The position numbers and the translations under genes are program-made. The notes under the pieces are model-generated. The model was given only the letters and a program-made list of their open reading frames with translations, made no database searches and was not told the DNA's origin. Positions 37,536 to 46,583 of a stretch of DNA of 64,000 nucleotides are shown here, in pieces. How positions within the stretch are numbered: position 1 is the stretch's first letter; every line of letters starts with the position of its first letter. Origin of the DNA: Neoaquamicrobium microcysteis (GTDB lineage: Bacteria > Pseudomonadota > Alphaproteobacteria > Rhizobiales > Rhizobiaceae); the NCBI RefSeq assembly GCF_008180155.1, contig NZ_VSZS01000066.1, positions 291,678-355,677 on the forward strand. Direction: 5' to 3'.

Positions 37536-38996
37536 TTATAGAGTGCCCTTCCAGGCCAGAAGGTCGAATATCACTCCGACGTCTTCCGTCTTTTCCAGCG
37601 ACCATACGAGGTCGAAGACGGCTTGTGACCGGGCTTCGTCGATAAGGCCTTCCGCGCAGTCGCGGAACTTGTCTTCGAGTTCGCGATCTGACAGCGGGTT
37701 GTGGGGGCTGCCACGGTAGTTCTCGTCGGCCCACCGTTCGATGAGGCGACCGTCAGTCGTCGTGACCTCGATGCGCGAGCGGATGCGGTCCCAGCCCATG
37801 TCCTCGATAGATTGGTCGAACTCTGTCTCGATGCGCGCCTGCATCTCTTGGGACGCGGTGGAAGAGACAAACTCGTCGGTAAACTCCGCCTTGCCGGCAC
37901 GCCCCGCTAGGATGATTGCGGTTAGCAGGAAGGCGAAGGAGAACTTGCCTTCAAGCTCCGTGCGCGCGATCCGGAAGCGAATGGGGCCGAGCACGTTGCT
38001 GCCGGCCTTGAGCTTGACCGCCTTGATGTCCCCCGGCTTCAGTCCGTTCTCGCGCATCAGGAACAGCATCGCGTCCATGCTTGGATGAGTGAGCACGCCG
38101 GACGGGTAGGGCTTGATGGAGACGCCTGGGCTTTCCATCGTATGCGGCCTGCCGAACCTGTCGCGGACAAGCGCGGGTTCTCCGCCCGGTCCGGCGATGG
38201 CGAGGTAACCCCAGCGGCCGTCCAGCGCTTCCGCATTGGCGGAAAAGCCGTGGCGAACGAGGAGTGCTGCCGTGATGCCGTTTTCGGCTGCGCGGCCGAC
38301 ATGCATCGGCTTCGTCATCGTGCCGAAGCCCGCCCGAATGCCGGATGCCATCGAGGCCGCCACGCCAAGCGTGCGGGCAACGCCTTCCTCGTCCATGCCC
38401 AGCATCTTTGCCGCCGCGGCGGCGGCGGCGAACGTCCCTATCGTCCCGGAAGTGTGGAAGCCGCGCATGTAGTGCTCGGGGTTGATGGCCTCCGCAACCT
38501 TGCAGCCAACCTCGAAACCGGCGGTGAAGGCGGTGAGAAATTGCCTGCCGTCGACCGCCCTGCCAGTCTCGCCTGATACAAGGTTGGATAGGGTGAGCGC
38601 CGCGACCAAAGGGGGCATGGTAGGATGCATCAGAAGGCCATAGGGGCGTCCCGGACCTTCGGCCAGCTGCGTGTCGTCCCAATCCATTGCGTGGCCGGCG
38701 GTTGCGCTCCAAAGTGCCGCGAGATGGGCCGGTACTTTTTGGTCTGCCACGCCGATCAGCCTTGCCTGCGGCGTCCCGCCCAGACTGTCGATGTAGCTTG
38801 CCAGCGGTGCCATGCCGGGCTGCTCGGAGCCCGCAAGCGCCACCGCCAGCCCGTCAAGAACGCAGCGTTTTGCAATACGCAGCGTCTCATCGTTCAGGTC
38901 CTCGAAGCGCAGTCCTGCGACGAAGGCGGATGCAGACCTTGTGAGGCCTGCGAGATGGGCGAACGGGTCTTCAGGCTTTCGTGCGGTCTCGGTCAA
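37536..38996 (-). CDS. MmgE/PrpD-family protein (first of four)
   Basis: This family includes 2-methylcitrate dehydratase, cis-aconitate decarboxylase and iminodisuccinate epimerase. The 486-residue protein has the family signatures GHAMDWDDTQLAEG (paired Asp), LMHPTMPPLVAAL, RGFHTSGTIGTFAAA and TMTKPMHVGRAAENG, where the Asp, His and Lys match the active-site region described for cis-aconitate decarboxylase. The start is a TTG with a strong GGGAGG 6 nt upstream. It is the last gene of a leftward operon running from 47.7 kb. The substrate is probably a C4-C7 di- or tricarboxylate; the exact reaction is unknown. Confidence 0.85.
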   Translation of the reverse strand: MTETARKPEDPFAHLAGLTRSASAFVAGLRFEDLNDETLRIAKRCVLDGLAVALAGSEQPGMAPLASYIDSLGGTPQARLIGVADQKVPAHLAALWSATAGHAMDWDDTQLAEGPGRPYGLLMHPTMPPLVAALTLSNLVSGETGRAVDGRQFLTAFTAGFEVGCKVAEAINPEHYMRGFHTSGTIGTFAAAAAAAKMLGMDEEGVARTLGVAASMASGIRAGFGTMTKPMHVGRAAENGITAALLVRHGFSANAEALDGRWGYLAIAGPGGEPALVRDRFGRPHTMESPGVSIKPYPSGVLTHPSMDAMLFLMRENGLKPGDIKAVKLKAGSNVLGPIRFRIARTELEGKFSFAFLLTAIILAGRAGKAEFTDEFVSSTASQEMQARIETEFDQSIEDMGWDRIRSRIEVTTTDGRLIERWADENYRGSPHNPLSDRELEDKFRDCAEGLIDEARSQAVFDLVWSLEKTEDVGVIFDLLAWKGTL

Positions 38997-39037
38997 GGTT
39001 TCCTCCCTCGTTGATTTTGAGGCCGACCGCAGCGACC

Positions 39038-40207
39038 TCAGGTCGCGGTGGCTTCACGCATGGCCTTGATGAGCGCGGAGTTCTGCTCGAAACCGATGCC
39101 CGGTGCGTCTGGCAGGCCTACCCGGCCGTTTTCGACCCTGATACCGTCGGCGAAACCGCAGAACGGCTTGAAGACCTCCGGGTAGGATTCGTTGCCGCCG
39201 AGCTTGAGGCCGGCCGCGATGTTCAGCGAAAGCTGATGGCCTCCATGCGGCACGCAGTTGCGGCTCGAGAAGCCTTCCTTGCCGATGGCCTCCAGCGTGC
39301 GCAGATACTCGACGAGGCCGTAGGAAAGCGCGCAATCGAATTGGAGCCAGTCGCGGTCAGGCCGCATGCCGCCGTAGCGCGCGAGGTTGCGGGCGTCCTG
39401 ATGCGAGAACAGGTTTTCGCCTGTCGCCATCGGGCCAGGATAGACTTTCGAGAGTTCCGCCTGGATGTGATAGTCGAGCGGGTCGCCCGCCTCCTCGTAC
39501 CAGAACAGGTTGTACTGCTTCATCGCCTCGGCATAGGCCAGTGCGGTGTCGAGGTCGAAGCGGCCATTGGCGTCGACGGCGAGATATTTGCCGTCGCCTA
39601 CGACCTCCAGCACGGCCTCGATCCGCCTGATGTCCTCAGCGAGCGGCGCGCCGCCGATCTTCATCTTGACGACCTCGTAGCCTATCGCGCGATAGCGGCG
39701 CATCTCGTCCTGAAGTTGGCTGTCATCCTTGCCGGGGTAGTAGTATCCGCCAGCGGCATAGACGAAGACGGAATCGTCATGCGTCCCGTCGCCATAGGTG
39801 TCGGCGAGATATTTGTAGAGCGGGACGCCGGCGATCTTCGCCACTGCATCCCACACCGCCATGTCGACCACGCCGACGGCAACCGAGCGCTCCCCGTGGC
39901 CACCGGGCTTCTCGTTGACCATCATGGCGGCCCAGATCTTGTGCGGGTCGAGATTGGCCCCGTCATCGCGTACGAGGCTCTCCGGCTTCGCCTCGCGCAG
40001 CCTTGGCAGGAAGCGTTCGTTGAGCAGGCCGCTGGCAGCATAGCGCCCGTTGGAGTTGAACCCGTAGCCGATGACGGGCTTGCCATCCCTGACCTGATCG
40101 GTGACCACCGCGACGACGCTGGCCGTCATCTTCGAGAAGTCGATGAAGGCATTCCGGATGGGTGACGAGATGGACACCACCGCCTCGCGTATGTCGACGA
40201 TCTTCAT
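39038..40207 (-). CDS. tarD: D(-)-tartrate dehydratase, enolase superfamily (TarD-like)
   Basis: TarD dehydrates D-tartrate to oxaloacetate. The 389-residue length equals that of Bradyrhizobium TarD. The signatures are ISSPIRNAFIDFSKMT, GYGFNSNGRY, NEKPGGHGERSVAVG, VYAAGGYYYPGK, GYEVVKMKIGG and MRPDRDWLQFDCALSYGL. Catalytic residues line up one position lower than in Bradyrhizobium TarD: Lys183 in KMK, metal ligands Asp212, Glu238 and Glu264, and His321 in PHGGHQ. It overlaps the AbrB-family gene by 4 bp. This is the best-defined function in the organic-acid block and points to hydroxy-dicarboxylates as substrates. Confidence 0.9.
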   Translation of the reverse strand: MKIVDIREAVVSISSPIRNAFIDFSKMTASVVAVVTDQVRDGKPVIGYGFNSNGRYAASGLLNERFLPRLREAKPESLVRDDGANLDPHKIWAAMMVNEKPGGHGERSVAVGVVDMAVWDAVAKIAGVPLYKYLADTYGDGTHDDSVFVYAAGGYYYPGKDDSQLQDEMRRYRAIGYEVVKMKIGGAPLAEDIRRIEAVLEVVGDGKYLAVDANGRFDLDTALAYAEAMKQYNLFWYEEAGDPLDYHIQAELSKVYPGPMATGENLFSHQDARNLARYGGMRPDRDWLQFDCALSYGLVEYLRTLEAIGKEGFSSRNCVPHGGHQLSLNIAAGLKLGGNESYPEVFKPFCGFADGIRVENGRVGLPDAPGIGFEQNSALIKAMREATAT

Positions 40208-41247
40208 GTTTTCGGGCCTTTCGAGCTGGCGGCAAAGCGGACGAGTAGCGGCGGCGCAATGACGTTGGTGAGGAAGGAGCGGGTGAACTGGAAGCCCGCC
40301 ACGACCGCCGACGCAGCGCCGAGCGCCTTTGCGGATGCAATCATCTCGCCGAGACCTCCGGGCGCGACGCCAAGCGCCAGCGAGGTCGGGCTTTCATTTA
40401 CGAACAGGGCCAGCAGCGGGGTGAAGCCGAAAACCATGATGGCGATGAGTCCGCCGCTGCAGATCACGGCCGCCAGCGCGGCGCGCGGCACGCGCTGGAA
40501 GTCTTCCTTCTTCAGTCGCGCGCCCAGCGAGAACCCAATCAGGATTTGCGCGACGACGAGCACCCACCACGGCATGAGGGCTATCGATACGTTGAAAGAA
40601 GCAAGGGCTATGCCAACGGCCATCGGCATGATGACCCACGGATTGAGGACGCCAAGCTTTGAGGTGACGATGGAAAGGACAAGCCCGCCTATGAGGCAGG
40701 CAGCGAGCGCAACATGGCTGGCAGCCGGATTGACGACCGCTTCCACGATGCTGCGATCGATCCCGAAGAAGAAGGGTACGAGGACGACGATCATCACCAC
40801 GCGCAGCGTGTGCACCACCATCACGACATCGGCCTGCGCGCCGGTTTCCCGCGCCAGCGAGGCCATCTCGGACATGCCGGCCGGCAGGGTCGAGAGAAGG
40901 GCGGTCTTGTTGTCGACCCGAGCGATCCTGGCAAGGGGGAAGGCAAGCAGCACGCCGAGCGCGTTGGCCACGAACGCAGCCACAACCATCGCGGGCAGAT
41001 AGGAGATGAGCTGGCCCAGAATGTCGGGGGTAAGCACCGCGGCCGTCGCCGCCCCGATCAGCAACTGGCCGAGACGGCGCATATATTTGGTCTTGCCGCC
41101 CAGCCCGACCGCGTTCGCATAGATTGCACTGCCTGCCATCGCGCCGAGAATCCACGCCAGCGGTATTCCCGTCAGCGACGCCAGCCACCCGGTGATGGCG
41201 GAAACGAGGATGCCCCCGGCGAGCTGGAGGTTCGTGCCGAACGTCAT
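40204..41247 (-). CDS. AbrB-family inner-membrane protein (first of two)
   Basis: This 347-residue polytopic protein belongs to the AbrB/YhjX-unrelated membrane family (AbrB duplication, often next to tricarboxylate transporter genes). It consists of two similar halves of about five helices. The repeated GIPLAWILGAMAGSAIYAN and GVLNPWVIMPMAVGIALASF segments are visible. TLPAGMSEMASLARETGAQADVVMVVHTLRV and LGVAPGGLGEMIASAKALGAASAVVAGFQFTR are the family motifs. It overlaps its neighbours by 4 bp on both sides. A transport or regulatory role for organic acids is inferred from context. A longer upstream reading frame is only the shadow of the SDR gene. Confidence 0.82.
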   Translation of the reverse strand: MTFGTNLQLAGGILVSAITGWLASLTGIPLAWILGAMAGSAIYANAVGLGGKTKYMRRLGQLLIGAATAAVLTPDILGQLISYLPAMVVAAFVANALGVLLAFPLARIARVDNKTALLSTLPAGMSEMASLARETGAQADVVMVVHTLRVVMIVVLVPFFFGIDRSIVEAVVNPAASHVALAACLIGGLVLSIVTSKLGVLNPWVIMPMAVGIALASFNVSIALMPWWVLVVAQILIGFSLGARLKKEDFQRVPRAALAAVICSGGLIAIMVFGFTPLLALFVNESPTSLALGVAPGGLGEMIASAKALGAASAVVAGFQFTRSFLTNVIAPPLLVRFAASSKGPKT

Positions 41248-41999
41248 GAAAGGTAGGTGCCGCCGTTCACATGCAATGTCTCGCCAGTGATGTAGCGGCC
41301 CGCACGGCCGGCGAGATAAGCAACGGCCTCCGCGACATCCTCGGGCGTGCCGCGCCGACCGACCAGCGTCTTGCGCGTATCGTGATGCTTGGGGGCGGCG
41401 CCCTCGTTGGAGATGCGCACCGTCTCGATCAACCCCGGCGCCACGCAGTTCACGGTGATGCCCTTCGGAGACAATTCGTGCGCCATCGCCTTGGTCAGGC
41501 CGACCACGCCCGCTTTTGCGGTGATGACGTGGGCGCGGTTGGCCGCGCCGGTATGGCCGGTAAGACCGCCGAGGTTGACGATGGCTGCCTGATCGCTCTT
41601 TTCGAGATGCGGCAATGCTGCCTGGCTGACGAGAAAAACCGCGTCCAGCGCGACGCCCATCACCTGCCGCCACTCCTCGAAGCTTATGTCTGCGAACGAG
41701 GCTTCCGGACGAATGGCGGCATTGTTGACGACGATGTCGAGCCTGCCGAATACCGCAGCCGCTTCATCGACGACGCGCCTCGCTGTTTCCGGGGCGGAAA
41801 GGTCTCCTGAAAGCAGACTGGCCCGGCCGCCGGCGGCCTCTACTGCGGCGACCGTTTCCGCGCCCGCTTTCATGTCGCGCGCAACGTGGACCACCACGTC
41901 CGCCCCCCGCGATGCGAGCGCCACGGCGATGGCGCGACCGATATTGCGCGATGCGCCGGTTACAAGGGCTGTACGCCCGGCAAGGTCTCTGTCCGTCAT
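41244..41999 (-). CDS. SDR-fold protein lacking the catalytic Ser and Tyr (first of two)
   Basis: The 251-residue protein has the classical SDR cofactor motif TGASRNIGRAIA and the NNAAI segment, and ends with YITGETLHVNGGTYLS. At the active site the YxxxK motif reads VITAK (Val158, Lys162), and the catalytic Ser position is in VNLGGLTGHT with glycine. Two of three catalytic residues are therefore replaced. It may act by a different mechanism, as a decarboxylase/dehydratase-like catalyst, or as a non-catalytic partner of the adjacent PrpD; that is inference. Start at MTDRDLAGRT, overlapping the upstream PrpD stop by 4 bp. Confidence 0.85.
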   Translation of the reverse strand: MTDRDLAGRTALVTGASRNIGRAIAVALASRGADVVVHVARDMKAGAETVAAVEAAGGRASLLSGDLSAPETARRVVDEAAAVFGRLDIVVNNAAIRPEASFADISFEEWRQVMGVALDAVFLVSQAALPHLEKSDQAAIVNLGGLTGHTGAANRAHVITAKAGVVGLTKAMAHELSPKGITVNCVAPGLIETVRISNEGAAPKHHDTRKTLVGRRGTPEDVAEAVAYLAGRAGRYITGETLHVNGGTYLS

Positions 42000-43369
42000 C
42001 TGGCAAGCTCCGCGATGAGTTCGTGCCCGTCTTTCATGGAGCCGATCCTGTTGCATGCCGCCAGCAGGGCGTCCGCGCCGTAGTGGCCGCCGAAGGCGAC
42101 GTTGGCGCGGAATTTCGCGTCTATCTCTTCGCGCGTCAGAGGTTCTTCCGAGCCGCCCCGCATGTGGCCCTGGTCTGCCTCCCGCACGCTGCCGTCCTCA
42201 TATTCGATCCGGACGTGTCCGGTATAGGCGGCGGGGTAGGGGTTGTCGGGGTCGATCTCGAAATCGACAAGCGCGCACAGTCGCAGCAGCTCCGGATCTG
42301 CGATCGCCTCGTCGGTGAAGTCGCCCAGATCGGCATGGCCGCGAGCCAGGCCGAGGGCGACGCCGAAAGGCGTCGAGAACTTCGCCGCATATGCCGTGGG
42401 TGGGCGGCGCTTCAGCTCGATCGGCTCCCACAGGCGATGGACGATGCCTTCCGCCGTCTTGCAAACGATACGCCGGATACCCTCGAGGCGGACGCCGCTG
42501 GCGCGCAGCTTCAGCGCCGCGTCGATGTAAGGCTGGACCATCGTGCCGCACGGGTAGGGCTTGAAGGTGATGGTATCCATCACGAAGGTTTTGCCCAGCT
42601 CGTCGAACAGCTTGTCGGTCTTCGGTTCGATCGAGGGGGCGAAGGTCTTGAACGCGCCGTGAACGCCTTCGAAGACCATACGCGGGCCGACGAAGCCCGC
42701 TTCCGCCATGGCGAAGGAACGCAGCGCGGACTGTGCCGACCAGCCCGGATGCATGCGCTTCGTCCAGCTGCCGTCGCCGAGATATTCGATGATGCCGGAT
42801 GCGGTCGATCCCGCAATGCCGAGCGCCCGCACGATCGTTTTCCGATCGGCGCCGCGAGCAACCGCAATGCCGAACGTGGCGGAGAAGGTGCCGAGCACGG
42901 CGGTGGGGTGGAATCCTGCCTTGTGAACGGCCTTCGGCAGGGTGAGGGCCAGCCGGCACAGAAGCTCGGTACCCGCTGCGATGCCCAGCATGACTCTATC
43001 GTTGGTCAGTTGATACTTCTGGGCGGCCGCAAGCAGGGCCGGCACGATCACGACGCCGGAGTGCACCGGCCCGCCCTCGAACGTGTCGTCGAAGTCCTCA
43101 CCATGGGCCGCCGTGCCGTTGATGAGCGCTGCGCTCGACGCCGATACGCGCTCGCCATGGCCGATGACGATGTGATCGCCGGGCTCGGACGCTGCCTTGG
43201 CGGCGGCGACATAGTCGGTGTGGCGCGCGGCAACGCACAGCCCGACGATATCGACCAGGATATCTCGGCTCTTGGCACGCGTCGCATCGGAAAGCCCTTC
43301 CGGTGTCAGCGACACGCCCCATTCGGCGAGCCTTTCGGAGACGGACTGGGTGGGGGTCTCATGCTTCAT
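41996..43369 (-). CDS. MmgE/PrpD-family protein (second of four)
   Basis: The 457-residue protein has AAHGEDFDDTFEGGPVHSG, KAGFHPTAVLGTFSATFG and a Lys-containing GSWTKRMHPGWSAQSA in place of the usual TKPFHVGR. The C-terminal lobe has FKPYPCGTMVQPYIDAAL. It starts at MKHETPTQSV just after the TctA gene (4 nt) and overlaps the SDR gene, so transporter and enzyme genes are one transcript. The WTKRMHPGW form is that of a PrpD subgroup found with TctCBA transporters in rhizobia. The reaction is unknown. Confidence 0.85.
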   Translation of the reverse strand: MKHETPTQSVSERLAEWGVSLTPEGLSDATRAKSRDILVDIVGLCVAARHTDYVAAAKAASEPGDHIVIGHGERVSASSAALINGTAAHGEDFDDTFEGGPVHSGVVIVPALLAAAQKYQLTNDRVMLGIAAGTELLCRLALTLPKAVHKAGFHPTAVLGTFSATFGIAVARGADRKTIVRALGIAGSTASGIIEYLGDGSWTKRMHPGWSAQSALRSFAMAEAGFVGPRMVFEGVHGAFKTFAPSIEPKTDKLFDELGKTFVMDTITFKPYPCGTMVQPYIDAALKLRASGVRLEGIRRIVCKTAEGIVHRLWEPIELKRRPPTAYAAKFSTPFGVALGLARGHADLGDFTDEAIADPELLRLCALVDFEIDPDNPYPAAYTGHVRIEYEDGSVREADQGHMRGGSEEPLTREEIDAKFRANVAFGGHYGADALLAACNRIGSMKDGHELIAELAR

Positions 43370-43373
43370 GAAA

Positions 43374-44876
43374 TCAGCTTTCAGTGATTGTCTCAGGCTT
43401 GCGCACGAAGGTGTCGTATAGCCGCTTGGCGATCGAGCCACCGATGAAAAGGAACGCCAGCACCAGCAGGCTCAGCGAGATGCGGTCGTCTACGAAGATC
43501 ATGTAGTCATCGCCCGACAGCACCAGCGAACGGCGGAAGTTGCTCTCGACCAGGTAGCCGAGCACCAGTCCCAGCACCGTCGGCAGGAAGGGGAAGCGCA
43601 GCATGCGCATGAAGAAGCCCAGCACGCCTGCCGCCATCATCAGCCCGACATCGAAGGTCTCGTTGTGGATCGAGTAGATGCCGGACAGGATGAGCGCCAA
43701 GATGAAGGCGTTGAGGTAGGGGCGCGGACGGTTGACCAGCCAGATGCACACCGGAAGCATCAGAATACCCATGATGACCATGCCGATCGTTGCCGTGAAC
43801 AGGCCGGCGTAAAGCCCGTGCACGACCTCGCCCGAGCGCTGGAAAAGCATCGGGCCCGGCACGATGCCGTGGATGAGGAAGCCGCCTAAGAGGATCGCGG
43901 TCGAGTTGGAACCCGGGATGCCGAACGAAAGGAGTGGCACGAGGGCGGTTCCGGCGACCGTGTTGTTGGCGGTCTCGGGCGCGGCGATGCCTTCGGGGGA
44001 GCCCTTGCCGAACTCTTCGGGGTGACGAGACCAACGCCGCGCCTCGTTGTAGGACATGAAGGAGGCGATGGTGCCACCGGCGCCGGGCATGACGCCTTCG
44101 AACGTGCCGATGCCGTTGCCAATCATCTGAGAGGGTATGAGCCGCTTGGCGAGCTTGAAGTCGGGAAACTGGATGCGTGGACGGGAGCGGACGCGCTCGT
44201 CGCTGCCGCGCTTCGAGGCCTGCATGAGCAGTTCGCTCATCGCGAAAAGGCCGACCATTATCATCACCGGCTCGATGCCGCCGAGCAACTCCGAGGAACC
44301 GAAGGTGAAGCGTGTGCCGCCTGTCACGGGGTCGCTGCCGACGGTGGCGATCATCAGGCCCAATATCGCGGCGATGAAGCCCTTGACGAGGTTCTCGCCG
44401 GAAAGCGTTGCGATGACCGAGAGGCCGAGAATGCCGAGTGCGAAATAGGCCATCGGCGTGAAATTGAGAGCGACGAGGGCGAGCGGGCCGGACAGGGCGA
44501 TCAGCATGATGAGGCCAAACATGCTGCCGATGAAGCCGGAGTAGAGCGAGATGCCAAGCGCGAGACCAGCCTTGCCCTGCTTGTTCATCTCATAACCGTC
44601 GATCACCGTGGCGGCCGCAGCATTGGTGCCCGGTGTGCGGATGAGAATGGCCGGAACGGAGCCGCCATACTCCGCACCCACATAGGTGGAAGCCAGCAGC
44701 ACGATCGCAGCCGTCGGGTCCATCGTGTAGGTGAAGGGCAAAAGCAGCGCCATGGTGATGGATGGCGAAATGCCGGGCAGCGCACCGCCCATGATGCCCC
44801 AGGTAACGCCGGCGAGTGCAGCGAGCAGGATGTGCCAGTCCAGAAGGAATGAGGCGGCGTGCAGGATCGTTTCCAT
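43374..44876 (-). CDS. tctA: Tripartite tricarboxylate transporter large permease TctA (first set)
   Basis: TctA is the 12-helix subunit that moves a carboxylate across the inner membrane with an ion gradient. The 500-residue protein has GVTWGIMGGALPGISPSITMALLLPFTYTMDP at the start and YGGSVPAILIRTPGTNAAAATVIDGYEM in the middle. GMPGAGGTIASFMSYNEARR-type and LVPLLSFGIPGSNSTAILLGGFLIHG motifs are also present, all typical of PF01970. It follows tctC and tctB in one leftward operon. Confidence 0.93.
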   Translation of the reverse strand: METILHAASFLLDWHILLAALAGVTWGIMGGALPGISPSITMALLLPFTYTMDPTAAIVLLASTYVGAEYGGSVPAILIRTPGTNAAAATVIDGYEMNKQGKAGLALGISLYSGFIGSMFGLIMLIALSGPLALVALNFTPMAYFALGILGLSVIATLSGENLVKGFIAAILGLMIATVGSDPVTGGTRFTFGSSELLGGIEPVMIMVGLFAMSELLMQASKRGSDERVRSRPRIQFPDFKLAKRLIPSQMIGNGIGTFEGVMPGAGGTIASFMSYNEARRWSRHPEEFGKGSPEGIAAPETANNTVAGTALVPLLSFGIPGSNSTAILLGGFLIHGIVPGPMLFQRSGEVVHGLYAGLFTATIGMVIMGILMLPVCIWLVNRPRPYLNAFILALILSGIYSIHNETFDVGLMMAAGVLGFFMRMLRFPFLPTVLGLVLGYLVESNFRRSLVLSGDDYMIFVDDRISLSLLVLAFLFIGGSIAKRLYDTFVRKPETITES

Positions 44877-44897
44877 GTTCAGTCGTCCCTTTTCGCC

Positions 44898-45395
44898 TCA
44901 GAGTCCCAGAACCGCGAGGATGCCCGCAGGCATCCGAACGCCAAGGATCGCCACGAACATGGCGTAGAGAAAGACCGCGCCGCCAATGCCAATGGCGATC
45001 AGACGGCCACTGAAGCCAGCCCCGAGATAGAGTGCGGTGGTGGTGATAAGCAGTGCGATGGAAATCAGGTAGCCGAAGGTCTCAAGGATGAAGAGATAGG
45101 CGATGCCGATCGCAAGCAATCCGAACGCATAGACCACCTTGCGGCCCTGGCCTTCCCATTCGCCCTTCGCTTCCTCCCCTGAAGCCGTAACCACCGCTGT
45201 CGTGCGGGAGGCGAGCGCCGCCTGCATAATCAGGATCGATCCCAGCGCCACCAGCAACCATCCATAGATGCGGGGCAGGCCGCCCGGACCCATGCTGTCA
45301 TCCAGCGCGCTGGTGCGCAGCTGATAGGAAAAGTAGAGGTAGACGGCGCCGATGGCGATGGTTGCGACACCACCGACAAAATCCCGGGTAAACAT
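44898..45395 (-). CDS. tctB: Tripartite tricarboxylate transporter small subunit TctB (first set)
   Basis: TctB is the four-helix small membrane subunit. The 165-residue protein starts MFTRDFVGGVATIAIGAVYLYFSYQLRTSALDDSMGPGGLPR, the standard TctB opening, with a hydrophilic loop in the middle (SRTTAVVTASGEEAKGEWEGQG) and helices at the end. An in-frame upstream extension is unlikely because the aligned start matches the family. Confidence 0.88.
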   Translation of the reverse strand: MFTRDFVGGVATIAIGAVYLYFSYQLRTSALDDSMGPGGLPRIYGWLLVALGSILIMQAALASRTTAVVTASGEEAKGEWEGQGRKVVYAFGLLAIGIAYLFILETFGYLISIALLITTTALYLGAGFSGRLIAIGIGGAVFLYAMFVAILGVRMPAGILAVLGL

Positions 45396-45469
45396 GAAGG
45401 CCTCACTTGTGGAAGCGACAGTTGGAAAGAGGGCGGCGCCCCGAAAGGCGCCGCCTTCAGGCATGAAGT

Positions 45470-46420
45470 CTATTCAATGATGCCGGTCTCTTTCAGGAAC
45501 CCGGCTGTCTCCGAGCCGAACTGCTCGATGAACGTGGCATACTCGTCGTGCGGGATGAATTCGGCGCGCAGGTTGCCCGCCTCATAGGACGCCTTGTACT
45601 GTTCGTCGGCCAGAACGGCCTGCGTGGCCTTTTCCCACGCCGCGATCACATCGTCGGGCAGGCCCTTGGGACCGGCCAGGCCGCGGAACTTGCGCACCAC
45701 GACGTCGTAACCGCTTTCCGCAACCGTAGGCAGGTCCGGGAAGGCGTCGAGACGCTCGCCGCTGAAGGTGGCCAGCAGGCGCAGTTCTCCGGCCTCGAGT
45801 TGGGACTGGATTTCCTGCACTTCGCCCACACCGATCTGCAAGGTGCCGTTCAGCACGTTGATCATCAGGTCGCCGCCGCCTTCGTGGGTGACGACGGCCG
45901 CGTTCACGCCGGCGGCAGCTTTCAACTGTTCCAGCGCCTGCCGCTCGAGCGATGCAGGGTTTGCCGCGCCCCACTGGCCGCGTCCGTCACGAGCGTACTG
46001 GATGACGTCTTCCAGCGACTGGAACTGGCTGTTCGCCGCGGTGTAGATGACCTCGGGGTCGATGAAGAAGTTCACCAGCGGCTCGAGGTCGGTATATTTG
46101 TACTGCGGATCTGACAGCAGCGAGGTGTAGATGAAGGTCGGTGTCGTGGCGTAGAAGATGGACCCGTCGGCGGGCGCCGTAGCCAGACGCGCCATGGCCG
46201 ATGCGCCGGAGCCGCCGCTCACGTTTTCGACGATCACGTTCGCACCGAGATAGGGGCTCAGATGGCGCGACAGTTCGCGCAGGAACACGTCGCTGCCGCC
46301 GCCGGGGCTGGAATGAGTTACAAGCGTCACCGTATCGACAGGATATTCCTGTGCCTGAGCGAAGGCGCTGCTGAAGAAAAGCGCCGCGGTTGCGGCCGCA
46401 TAAAGTGGCAGTCTTGTCAT
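45470..46420 (-). CDS. tctC: Tripartite tricarboxylate transporter periplasmic receptor TctC (first set)
   Basis: This Bug-type binding protein captures the carboxylate. The 316-residue protein has a signal peptide (MTRLPLYAAATAALFFSSAFAQA). Bug-family ligand-loop segments follow: VTHSSPGGGSDVFLRELSRHL, NVSGGSGASAMARLATAPADG and FRGLAGPKGLPDDVIAAWEKA. RBS GGGAGG lies about 6 nt upstream. The specificity is not readable from sequence; the operon contains TarD and PrpD enzymes. Confidence 0.9.
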   Translation of the reverse strand: MTRLPLYAAATAALFFSSAFAQAQEYPVDTVTLVTHSSPGGGSDVFLRELSRHLSPYLGANVIVENVSGGSGASAMARLATAPADGSIFYATTPTFIYTSLLSDPQYKYTDLEPLVNFFIDPEVIYTAANSQFQSLEDVIQYARDGRGQWGAANPASLERQALEQLKAAAGVNAAVVTHEGGGDLMINVLNGTLQIGVGEVQEIQSQLEAGELRLLATFSGERLDAFPDLPTVAESGYDVVVRKFRGLAGPKGLPDDVIAAWEKATQAVLADEQYKASYEAGNLRAEFIPHDEYATFIEQFGSETAGFLKETGIIE

Positions 46421-46546
46421 TGAGTTCCTCCCAGAGTGCCGGCGGACCGGTCGTCGGCCGGGCGATGCCTTATTCGGCTGGCTCTATGGCGCCGGGTCTA
46501 CTGAAGCGGCCCCCGCAACAGCCTGACCGAACGTTAGGCCCCGCAA

Positions 46547-46563
46547 TTGTCAAGTGTCAACAA
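46547..46563. promoter_or_regulatory. TTGT-N9-ACAA inverted repeat before tctC (site A)
   Basis: The 17-bp sequence is TTGTCAAGTGTCAACAA, 127 bp upstream of the tctC start. It has the half-site layout seen at four other promoters of the block and resembles the TTGT/ACAA half-sites of VanR/FCD-type GntR regulators. It also contains GTGT-CA-ACAA, a one-mismatch version of the compact TTGT-N2-ACAA core. Confidence 0.55.
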
Positions 46564-46583
46564 TTTTTTGCCTTAGCCGCAGT

